Shown here one piece after another: positions 23,924 through 31,075 of a stretch of 42,672 bases of DNA. The DNA is from Antrihabitans cavernicola (GTDB lineage Bacteria > Actinomycetota > Actinomycetes > Mycobacteriales > Mycobacteriaceae), in the NCBI RefSeq assembly GCF_008297975.1, contig NZ_VLNY01000025.1, positions 1 to 42,672 on the forward strand. The letters run 5' to 3'. Under the pieces are notes generated by a model. That model had not been told where the DNA came from. It worked only from the letters and a program-made list of their open reading frames with translations, and ran no database searches. A program made the translations under genes and the position numbers. How positions within the stretch are numbered: position 1 is the first letter of the stretch; every line of letters starts with the position of its first letter.

Positions 23924-24419
23924 CGGTGAGGTTGGTCAGCTGCAATGCCGCGTTGCACGGGTCGGGCCGGACATCGCGGTTCTCGTCCCGCACACCCCAC
24001 GTGACGACACCCTGATCCTCGGCAGCCAACTTGCACTCGTCGGCGTCGTGGGGATTGCGCGCGTAGAAACCGCTGCCATGCTGCAAGTCGACGGGTTCTG
24101 TGGTGTAGCCCTGCTGCTTGGCTGCCGTCTCCGCGGTCCAGAGCGTCGCGTGTCGAGACCAGGTGAAGCTGATGTCGGTCGCACCGTCGGGCCCCTGCGC
24201 ATGCCAGGTGCACGAGGTGTGGTCGATCAGATGTTTACTCGCACTGGCGTCGACGACAACGCCGATCTCGGCGTCGGTCACCGCTCGGCAGTCGATCAAG
24301 GGATTGTCTGGACTAGCGTCACCCGCGGACGCCGCCGGAGACGCGTTCGACGAGCAGGCCGCGACGCCGAACGTCAGCGCCGCAGCCGCTGCCAGGACCA
24401 TGCGCCGATGGCGTTGCAT
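23907..24419 (-). CDS. DUF3558-type lipoprotein
   Basis: This 170-residue protein has a signal peptide with lipobox VAAC and lipid-anchored Cys22, then a Ser/Ala-rich linker. The folded domain starts NPLIDCRAVTDAEIG and contains cysteine pairs (DCRA, SCTWHA, DECK, DPCN) in the pattern of DUF3558, a family of mycobacterial-type cell-envelope lipoproteins. Role unknown, probably at the outer face of the membrane. The gene is convergent with the MpaB-like gene. Confidence 0.8.
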   Translation of the reverse strand: MQRHRRMVLAAAAALTFGVAACSSNASPAASAGDASPDNPLIDCRAVTDAEIGVVVDASASKHLIDHTSCTWHAQGPDGATDISFTWSRHATLWTAETAAKQQGYTTEPVDLQHGSGFYARNPHDADECKLAAEDQGVVTWGVRDENRDVRPDPCNAALQLTNLTVKADY

Positions 24420-24480
24420 GCGCCGATCTTAGCTCGAACGGCCGATTCGCGATTTGCCGATCTTCCGCTGATGAGCAAAT

Positions 24481-24496
24481 TGTCCGTTGTCGGACA
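24481..24496. promoter_or_regulatory. Inverted repeat upstream of the lipoprotein gene
   Basis: TGTCCG-TTGT-CGGACA is a perfect 6-bp inverted repeat with a 4-bp spacer, 62 bp before the lipoprotein ATG. The position fits an operator. It lies in a 331-bp gene-free stretch (24,420-24,750) shared with the divergent desaturase promoter. Confidence 0.4.
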
Positions 24497-24689
24497 GTAA
24501 CTTTCGCGACATTTCGCGCATCGCCACAGCGACGCTCAGTGCGCGGGCGCCGCCGCCCGTCGTCGATATTGTGCGGCAGGGTGGTTGTCCCGACTGCCCT
24601 GCCGAGCGTCCACAGAATCACATTCTTCAGCCGAAGCAGGTTGGCAACATCCTCAACAGATCGACAAATTCATGATGATGCACATTTGG

Positions 24690-24717
24690 TTGACAAATGG
24701 CACAATTTGTCTAAGAT
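24690..24717 (+). promoter_or_regulatory. Desaturase promoter with operator between -35 and -10
   Basis: TTGACA (24690-24695) and TAAGAT (24712-24717) form a sigma-70-type promoter with a 16-bp spacer, 33 bp before the desaturase ATG. The spacer is filled by GACAAAT-GGCACA-ATTTGTC (24692-24711), a perfect 7-bp inverted repeat that overlaps the -35. A further GACAAAT half site lies at 24663-24669. A repressor bound there would block RNA polymerase, so lipid- or temperature-dependent repression is likely. Confidence 0.65.
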
Positions 24718-24750
24718 TGAGCTTTCGTGTTGCCACGCCTTGGAGGATCC

Positions 24751-26976
24751 ATGACGCTCGCCGGACCGACGGTCGCCGACCGAAGCCTTGCGACGGATGT
24801 TGCGGAACTTTACGAGCGGACGCGCGCACGAATGGGCGACGAGGATCTCGAGCACATCCGAACCGTTGCCGCGTATTCGCAGGCGATCAAGAAGTGCAGC
24901 CGCGAATTGCTCCAGCAGGGTGGCTCAGCGGATGCAATGCGACGTGGCGTCGTGCTCTACGCACTGCATTCGCTGCTCGAATTCTCGGAGCTCGGGCACA
25001 ACATCCTGCACGGTAGCTACGACCACCTGTCCAACTGCGGCGAGTTCCATTCCGATCGGTGGGTGTGGGACTTCAACATCGACCCGCACGAGTGGAAGGT
25101 GATGCACCACCAGAATCATCACCCTTTCACCAACATCACCGACAAGGATCACGACCTCGGGTACTCGATCGTCCGTCTGCAACCCGGTCAGGACTGGTAC
25201 GCCCACCACGTGGTCCAGCTGGCGTTGATCGCCCCGGCCTTGCTGTCATCGATGTCGTACTACATGGGCGTCTACACCGCGATGTCCGCGGCGCGCACCG
25301 AAGGGCGGAAGGTGCTGCGGCCGTCAACGTTCCCGGCGACGTCGAACATCATCGCGCAACACGCTTCACGCGACTATGTCCGTGAACCATTCGCCGCGGG
25401 GCCTCGGCTGCTGCACACCGCGCTCGGCAACGCGCTGGGCGCAACGCTCGGGCACATGGCGGTGTTCTTTCTCGTCGCTCTCGAACATCACGCGCCGAAC
25501 GTCGAACTGTTCCACGACCCGGGCCCGGGCGAGACGCCGGACCAGTACTACGAGCGTCAGATACGCGGGACAACGAACTTTGAACGGTCGGAGCGGTTCG
25601 ACAACTGGCTGCAATTCATCCTTGCGGATGTCGATTTTCCGAACCCGCCGGACTTTCGGATCTTCTACGGAGGCTTGGACACTCACCTCGAGCATCACCT
25701 GTTTCCGGATCTGCCACCGAACCGCCAGCGTGAGATCCAGGACGATGTGCGTGACCTTTGCGCGCGGCACGGGCTGCCGTACAACACCTATCCGATCAAC
25801 ACCTACATTCCGCTCGCCTTTCGCAAACTCGGAATACTTGCGCTGCCTATGGGCGAGCGGGAGGTCCGAAACCCGCTGCGGCTGCTACGCGCACCGATCG
25901 ACGCCGTAAGGCGTCTCGCGTACGGCGTCCGCTTCCAGCGGAACCCTTACGAGCCGTATCTGGAGGCGCCGAAGTTCTTCGACGCCAAAGCGAAGGTGAT
26001 TCGCACTCGTCGCGAGGCACGCGGGCAGGCGCACACCTTCCGGATCGCCAAGCCCGCTGGGTGGGACGACATCACCTGGGACGCAGGCGCTTTCCTGTCG
26101 GTCCGGGTTCCTGTCAGGGACGAGACCCTAGTGCGCCAGTACAGCTTGGTCCGCGACAGCGTCGACTCCGACGTCTTCGAGATCTGCGTCAAGCGCGTCG
26201 AGGACGGCCGGGTGTCCAACCATCTCAACGACGCGCTGCGCTCCGGCAAGCGGATCATGCTCGTCGGTCCGCCGACGAGCGACGGACCGTTCGTGATGAA
26301 AGACCTGCCCGAGCGTCCGCTGTTCATCGCCGGCGGCGTCGGAATCACTCCGATCATCAGCATGATTCGCAAGATCGCGCGCGAAGCGCCGGATACCGAC
26401 GCGGTGCTGCTTTACTTCAACCGCGACGAGCATTCGATCGTCTTCGACGACGAGATCCGGCAACTCACGGAGCAGACGAACCTGCGAGTCGAGCACTTCT
26501 GCGACGTGGCGCCCCGCTCGCGCGACCATCTGCGCCAGGGCCGGATCTCGGTGAACCTGTTGCGCGAGTTCGTCCCCGACCTCGCGGACCGCGACGTCTA
26601 CGTCTGCGCGCCGGGTGTCGTCGTCGATCTAGCGCGCGACTTCTGCACCGAACTGGGACTGCCCGCCGACCGATTCCACACCGAGTCGTTCAGCCCGCCT
26701 GCCCTGGTCCGCCCGGCCGAGGGCGCCGACGACCGCTACCGGGTGAGATTCCGGCGCAGCGACACCGACATCGAAATCGACGGCTGCACAACGCTGCTGG
26801 AGGCCGCGCGGTCTGCCGGGGTGACCGTGCCGTCGGGGTGTGAGCGTGGACTGTGCCGTGCGTGCGTCTCACCGAAGCTGCGCGGTATCACTCAACTCGA
26901 GAGCGACGGCGCACAATTGGCCAGGATCACCGTCTGCAACAGCCTTCCGCGTTCGGACATCGAACTCGATCTCTGA
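24751..26976 (+). CDS. Single-chain membrane fatty-acid desaturase with fused reductase and ferredoxin
   Basis: This 741-residue protein combines three modules. Residues about 1-370 are a membrane di-iron fatty-acid desaturase with His boxes HNILH (83-87), HHQNHH (119-124) and HLEHH (312-316). Residues about 400-650 are a flavin reductase with the FAD motif RQYS (462-465) and the NAD-binding GGVGITP (528-534). Residues about 660-741 are a plant-type [2Fe-2S] ferredoxin with Cys697, Cys702, Cys705 and Cys729. The complete electron path from NAD(P)H to the di-iron site is thus in one chain. All motifs look intact. The ATG at 24751 is chosen over an upstream GTG (24727) because GGAGG lies five bases before it. 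Confidence 0.9.
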   Translation: MTLAGPTVADRSLATDVAELYERTRARMGDEDLEHIRTVAAYSQAIKKCSRELLQQGGSADAMRRGVVLYALHSLLEFSELGHNILHGSYDHLSNCGEFHSDRWVWDFNIDPHEWKVMHHQNHHPFTNITDKDHDLGYSIVRLQPGQDWYAHHVVQLALIAPALLSSMSYYMGVYTAMSAARTEGRKVLRPSTFPATSNIIAQHASRDYVREPFAAGPRLLHTALGNALGATLGHMAVFFLVALEHHAPNVELFHDPGPGETPDQYYERQIRGTTNFERSERFDNWLQFILADVDFPNPPDFRIFYGGLDTHLEHHLFPDLPPNRQREIQDDVRDLCARHGLPYNTYPINTYIPLAFRKLGILALPMGEREVRNPLRLLRAPIDAVRRLAYGVRFQRNPYEPYLEAPKFFDAKAKVIRTRREARGQAHTFRIAKPAGWDDITWDAGAFLSVRVPVRDETLVRQYSLVRDSVDSDVFEICVKRVEDGRVSNHLNDALRSGKRIMLVGPPTSDGPFVMKDLPERPLFIAGGVGITPIISMIRKIAREAPDTDAVLLYFNRDEHSIVFDDEIRQLTEQTNLRVEHFCDVAPRSRDHLRQGRISVNLLREFVPDLADRDVYVCAPGVVVDLARDFCTELGLPADRFHTESFSPPALVRPAEGADDRYRVRFRRSDTDIEIDGCTTLLEAARSAGVTVPSGCERGLCRACVSPKLRGITQLESDGAQLARITVCNSLPRSDIELDL

Positions 26977-27002
26977 CATTCGATCTTGCCGGCACGTGCG
27001 GA

Positions 27003-28028
27003 CTAGTGCTGCCGCAGAATCTCCAATCCCGCAACGGCAGTCGATTCGACCTCGGCACTGAGATCGCCGAAATCCTGGCCTGCCATCGCACCGGATGCGA
27101 CGCGGGCAGCGATGCCCTGGGCGATCACGGCGAACTTGAAATGTGCGAATGCTCGATACACATCGAGGGTGGCGAGATCGGCGCCGGTTTGCGCGGCGTA
27201 TCGCTGCGCGACATGCTCGCGGCCGGGAAAGCCGGGCAACGCGGTCACGGCCGGGGTGAGGGCGGGAATCGGGTCGCCCGATTCGCGCCAGTAGAACAGC
27301 AGCATGCCCAGATCTGCGAAGGGGTCACCGAGGGTCGACATCTCCCAGTCGAGCACTCCGGTGATCCGGCCGGGGTCTTTGCTGTCGACCATGCAGTTGT
27401 CGAGCCGAAAGTCGCCGTGCACCAGTCCGATCGGGCCGTCGTCAGGCAGCAGTGGTGCGAGCTCTTTGCCGAGTTCGTCGACGGGGGAGACGCCGCCGTC
27501 GCGGCTGGCTTCCCACTGTGCGGTCCAGCGGCGCAGCTGGCGTGCCATGAACCCGTGTGGCCGGCCGAAGTCCTCCAGGCCCGCCGCAGCGCGATCGACC
27601 GTGTGGATCGCTGCCAGCGTGTCGACGAGCGTGTTCGTCAGCGTCGTCTTCTCGGCCGGGGTGTCGGCGAAGCCCGTCGGCAACTCGTCGCGGATGATCA
27701 GGCCTTCGACCTTCGACATCACATAGAACGGCGCGCCGACCACGGCACCGGTCCGGTCCTCGAGCAGGATCTCGGGGACCGGCACGGCCGTGGGCCCGAG
27801 TGCGCGGATGACGCGTGCTTCACGGCCCATGTCGTGTGCACTGGGCAGCACGTTGCCGGTCGGGGGACGTCGCAGGATGACGGATCGATTGCCTGCGGTC
27901 AGTTCGAACGTGAGGTTGGACTTTCCGCCCGCGATCAGCTTGGCATCGGCATGCAGCCAGGCGTCATCGCCGAGGGTGTCTGCCAGCAGTCGCCATAGTT
28001 CGCCGTCGCCGAGCGCGTGCTCAGACAT
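27003..28028 (-). CDS. APH-family phosphotransferase (FadE36/ACAD10-type)
   Basis: This 341-residue protein has the aminoglycoside-phosphotransferase-like kinase fold: a Gly-rich ATP loop AGGKSNLTFEL near residue 33, the catalytic LVHGDFRLDN and the metal-binding VLDWEMSTLGDP. In Mycobacteriales this group sits in lipid and acyl-CoA gene sets (the M. tuberculosis relative is annotated FadE36), and the human relative ACAD10 phosphorylates hydroxyacyl-CoA. The substrate here is probably a hydroxyacyl thioester, not an antibiotic. It is convergent with the desaturase gene and followed upstream by the hydrolase gene on the same strand. Confidence 0.82.
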   Translation of the reverse strand: MSEHALGDGELWRLLADTLGDDAWLHADAKLIAGGKSNLTFELTAGNRSVILRRPPTGNVLPSAHDMGREARVIRALGPTAVPVPEILLEDRTGAVVGAPFYVMSKVEGLIIRDELPTGFADTPAEKTTLTNTLVDTLAAIHTVDRAAAGLEDFGRPHGFMARQLRRWTAQWEASRDGGVSPVDELGKELAPLLPDDGPIGLVHGDFRLDNCMVDSKDPGRITGVLDWEMSTLGDPFADLGMLLFYWRESGDPIPALTPAVTALPGFPGREHVAQRYAAQTGADLATLDVYRAFAHFKFAVIAQGIAARVASGAMAGQDFGDLSAEVESTAVAGLEILRQH

Positions 28029-28066
28029 TGCTGTTGCCTGTCATGATCATCGAAAGTCCTTGGTCG

Positions 28067-29323
28067 CTAGGCCCGGTCGCTATCGACGTTAACCGACTTC
28101 CCCGCTGTGGACGACACCGTTGCCGACATCGCCGACCACGCATCGCGGGCAGCAGGTGACAGCAGCGGTGCCAGCCGGGCGAACAGGTCTGACAGCTCGG
28201 CACCGTGTTCGGCCGCCACCGACTGACTGTGTGCGACGACGTCGAGCTCGTTGGCGGCTGTGAGCTCCACGAATGCTCTCAATTCCGTTGCCGTCAGCAG
28301 AAATTGCTCACCGGTGTGGCGGTCGACGATCATCGGGCTGTCGGTGCGGAAGGTCGCGTAGCTACGGGTGCGGTCGCATCGGCCGTACAGATCCACCAGG
28401 CGTTCTGTCTCGACCCCTGCCGCCGCCACGATCCTCGCGGGTGCGAGGCCCGGCATCGCTTGCGGAAATCCGTCGGTGCCGTATGCGGCATGCACCCTGC
28501 CCGCGTCCGCGACCCAGCCGGGAGCGCCCCAGGATTCCAAGGTAGCGGCAGTGCGATCCAGGTGATTGCGCAGCTTTCCGCCTGGATGCGCGATGTCGTC
28601 GATGCAGACCGCGTCGAGCAGCAGGTCCATTCGGCGGCGACGCGCCTGGGGGGAGTTCAGAAACGTCAGTAGTAGCTCGGCAAGGTCGGCAGGCGCATCC
28701 CGCGCGACGAGATGACCTGCGCCGCGAACAGTTCTGATGACGGCGTGGGGAACCTGGGCGGAGAAGCGTCGACTCTCGTGATCGGTGACGGGCGAGAGTT
28801 CGCCGCGCACCAGCAGCGTGGGCAGCTCGGCCAAACCGGTGGTTGCGTTTTCGAGCTCGGCGCGTCGACGCAGTGTGTCCAGCACCAGTGGGCGATCACC
28901 GTAGCCGTCGCGGAGACCGTTGAGGAAGCCGCGCACTCGGCCGGGGTCCAGGTAGGGAACAACATCGACCAGCGCCATTCCCGAGATGCGGCGTCGCACG
29001 TCGGGGTCGGCGAGGGCGAGCACGGAGGCCAGGCCGCCCAGCGATGCGCCGACCAGGGTGATCGGATCGGGCTCCGCAGCGATCATCGCTACGACATCGT
29101 CTACATGGGTGGCAAGCTCGTCGGAACCTGCGCTGTCGCTGTCGCCGTGTCCCCGCAAGTCGTAGGCGATGCAGCGATATCCGTTGGCGGCCAAGCTTTC
29201 CGCGATCGGCTGCCACACGTCACGCCGCTCACCCCCGGCGTGCAGAAGTAGTACCCCTGGGCCGTCGCCGGTGCAGGTGCCGACCAAGGTCGCGTTCGGG
29301 CGCTCGAGCGTGATCCGGTTCAT
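28067..29323 (-). CDS. Alpha/beta-hydrolase fused to a DUF6817-like domain
   Basis: This 418-residue protein has an N-terminal alpha/beta-hydrolase (1-225): oxyanion segment LLLHAGGERRDVW, nucleophile Ser94 in GASLGG, acid near RGELSPVTD and His in GAGHLV. Residues about 232-410 resemble DUF6817, an HD-like domain with HPGGKLRNHLDRTAATLESW and GRVHAAYGT. The joining of the two domains in one chain is unusual. It is divergent from a TetR gene, and two palindromes in the 75-bp gap suggest direct repression. Substrate unknown. Confidence 0.78.
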   Translation of the reverse strand: MNRITLERPNATLVGTCTGDGPGVLLLHAGGERRDVWQPIAESLAANGYRCIAYDLRGHGDSDSAGSDELATHVDDVVAMIAAEPDPITLVGASLGGLASVLALADPDVRRRISGMALVDVVPYLDPGRVRGFLNGLRDGYGDRPLVLDTLRRRAELENATTGLAELPTLLVRGELSPVTDHESRRFSAQVPHAVIRTVRGAGHLVARDAPADLAELLLTFLNSPQARRRRMDLLLDAVCIDDIAHPGGKLRNHLDRTAATLESWGAPGWVADAGRVHAAYGTDGFPQAMPGLAPARIVAAAGVETERLVDLYGRCDRTRSYATFRTDSPMIVDRHTGEQFLLTATELRAFVELTAANELDVVAHSQSVAAEHGAELSDLFARLAPLLSPAARDAWSAMSATVSSTAGKSVNVDSDRA

Positions 29324-29338
29324 TGCGATGCTCCTCGT

Positions 29339-29386
29339 TACCTTGGTAGCTCAAGGTAAACGATTTACCTTGACATGTCGAGGTAA
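29339..29386. promoter_or_regulatory. Two palindromic operators in the TetR/hydrolase divergent promoter
   Basis: Site 1 (29339-29358) is TACCTTG-GTAGCT-CAAGGTA, a perfect 7-bp inverted repeat. Site 2 (29365-29386) is TTACCT-T-GACATGTC-G-AGGTAA, a palindrome over 20 of 22 bases. Both carry the same core ACCTTG or ACCTYG and lie 26 bp apart centre to centre, between the two divergent start codons. They almost certainly bind the adjacent TetR protein, giving autorepression and control of the hydrolase. Confidence 0.8.
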
Positions 29387-29398
29387 GATCGTGGACTC

Positions 29399-30013
29399 AT
29401 GTCGCCCACTCGTATTCGCAGGTCCCCCGAGGAATCGAAGAGGCTGATACTGCACGCCGCCGAGGACCTGCTGATCGCGCGCGGACCGAGCGCCGTCGGA
29501 GTTCGGGCCGTTGCCGACCGAGTGGGGATGACCGACGCGGGCGTGGCACATCACTTCGGCGGCCGCGAAGACCTTCTCGTGGCGCTCCTGCACCACGGCG
29601 GGCGAAAGATTCGCGACGCTGTCGAGGGTGCGGTGAGCGCCTGGGCCGACGATCGGGCCGACGTCGACTCCCTGATCAACGCGATCGCCCACGTCTACGA
29701 CCAGGGCTACGCGGCCTTGGCGGTCTCGCTGCACGCCGCCGGTTGGCGGGACCCGGGCGCGGGCTTCCTGGAACCGGTGGTCGCCGTCGTGCACGACACC
29801 CGAATGCGCGCCGGTAACGCAGGCCCGGTGGCGGACACCAGGTTGGCGGTCGCTGCGCTACACCAGGCACTGGCCCTCGATCCTGTGTACGGTGCCGCCT
29901 TTCGTCGTAGTGCGGGCATCGGAGAGGTTGCGGCACGTCGGTCGGGCCCCCAATTGGCTTGGTGGGCATATGCGTTCAAGGCTGCGCTCGGTCTCGAGGA
30001 TGCGAGCACCTGA
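29399..30013 (+). CDS. TetR-family repressor of the divergent hydrolase
   Basis: This 204-residue regulator has an N-terminal helix-turn-helix (SPEESKRLILHAAEDLLI ... VRAVADRVGMTDAGVAHHF) and a C-terminal ligand-binding domain with no recognised ligand. It is divergent from the hydrolase-DUF6817 gene across two palindromes. The local control arrangement is clear from position; the inducer is unknown. Confidence 0.85.
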   Translation: MSPTRIRRSPEESKRLILHAAEDLLIARGPSAVGVRAVADRVGMTDAGVAHHFGGREDLLVALLHHGGRKIRDAVEGAVSAWADDRADVDSLINAIAHVYDQGYAALAVSLHAAGWRDPGAGFLEPVVAVVHDTRMRAGNAGPVADTRLAVAALHQALALDPVYGAAFRRSAGIGEVAARRSGPQLAWWAYAFKAALGLEDAST

Positions 30014-30084
30014 CTCGCTGGGTGTGGGATCCTCATCCCGAGGGGCGGGTTGGGCCACCCCCAGGGTGTGTAGTGCCGGGGGCG

Positions 30085-30108
30085 GAAATGCCGGATCGTT
30101 TATCTCAC
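30085..30108 (+). repeat. Conserved upstream element of DUF732 gene 1
   Basis: A 24-base stretch (AAATGCCGGATCGTTTATCT and flanks) occurs word-for-word at 35023-35046 before the second DUF732 gene. It begins 67 bp before the start codon. Conserved CCCAGGGTG motifs lie upstream in both. It probably holds the shared promoter or leader. Confidence 0.7.
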
Positions 30109-30151
30109 ACCGGAAACGGTCACCTTCCCCCTGACAGAGAAGAGAAACCCC

Positions 30152-30478
30152 ATGTTCAGCACCCGCACCCGTAACCGCGTCGCCGCTTCGATCTTCGCCT
30201 TCACCGTCGTCGGTCTCGGTGCCGGAGTGATGGGCGCCGGTACGGCGATGGCGGATCCGGTGTCGTTCATGGACGAGATCACCATCAACGGCGCGACGTT
30301 GCCGGGCATGACGGCGGATCAGATGATCGCCGCCGGCTATGCGACGTGTGATCACCTGCGCGCCGGGGTTTCGGTTCTCGACGAAATGTCTGCGGTCGAG
30401 CAGACCTACCACTTCAACCAGGGCACCCTCTTCGTCAGCGCTGCCACGACGAACCTGTGCCCCAACTTCGCGGGCTGA
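30152..30478 (+). CDS. Secreted DUF732 protein, copy 1
   Basis: This 108-residue protein has a signal peptide (about 1-34, cleaved near AMADP) and a small mature domain with two cysteines (ATCDHL and LCPNF) that likely form a disulfide. The pattern AAGYATCDHLRAG ... NLCPNFAG is the DUF732 signature found in mycobacterial secreted proteins. It is almost identical in its mature part to copy 2 at 35083-35409. The start follows GAGAAGAGAAA. Function unknown. Confidence 0.85.
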   Translation: MFSTRTRNRVAASIFAFTVVGLGAGVMGAGTAMADPVSFMDEITINGATLPGMTADQMIAAGYATCDHLRAGVSVLDEMSAVEQTYHFNQGTLFVSAATTNLCPNFAG

Positions 30479-30515
30479 TCCGCCGTAGCCCGCTGATCAC
30501 GAGCCACCTTGAATC

Positions 30516-30549
30516 CTTTCCCGTCGGCCGTACGCGGCCGGCGGGAAAG
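30516..30549 (+). terminator. Hairpin after DUF732 copy 1
   Basis: CTTTCCCG-T-CGGCCG and CGGCCG-G-CGGGAAAG pair with one mismatch around a TACG loop, 37 bp after the DUF732 stop. There is no clear T tract. Confidence 0.65.
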
Positions 30550-30596
30550 TGCTGTGTGCCCGTCGAGTTGTGTAAGAGTCGCTAGTCTCTGGAGGC

Positions 30597-31061
30597 ATGT
30601 CGTACGCAGTGGATTTCAAAAACGTCTCGACCGTCGGATTGGAGTCGTCGCCAGTGGCGGACGCTCTTGCCGGTCTACGGGCGAACGAGGCCCGCTACTT
30701 CAAGAACAAATACGACTACACGTTCACTGTGGAGTCCGCAGGTGACGCCAAAGCCACGGTCGACTGGGTGCACGGGATCCTGGAGCAAGAACGCGACATC
30801 GTCATCGCCTCTCGCCCGCTGGAGGCCACCGAATTCGAGGTCGACGGCATCCGGATGGCGTACGTCTTCTACGAGAGCGGCCTCTCGATCAACGTGATGT
30901 ACACCCTTGCCGACGAGGGAAAGCGGGCAGTCGGATTCAAGCTCTCCGACGGGATGGAAGTCCCCGAGGAGCTTGCCTCACGTTTCAAGTTCGCTCGACA
31001 GAAGTCGAAGTTGGCCGGGACAATTCGCGGTTCGTACTTCGTGATCAAGAACGAGCACTGA
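30597..31061 (+). CDS. Hypothetical cytoplasmic protein
   Basis: This 154-residue protein starts MSYAVDFKNVSTVGLESSPV, has no signal peptide or membrane segment, and mixes helices and strands with a basic C-terminus (FARQKSKLAGTIRGSYFV). The context gives no clue: it is alone between a terminator and a convergent hydrolase gene. I do not recognise the family. Codon use is host-like, so it is probably a real gene. Confidence 0.7.
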   Translation: MSYAVDFKNVSTVGLESSPVADALAGLRANEARYFKNKYDYTFTVESAGDAKATVDWVHGILEQERDIVIASRPLEATEFEVDGIRMAYVFYESGLSINVMYTLADEGKRAVGFKLSDGMEVPEELASRFKFARQKSKLAGTIRGSYFVIKNEH

Positions 31062-31075
31062 CGTCGTAGATCACG

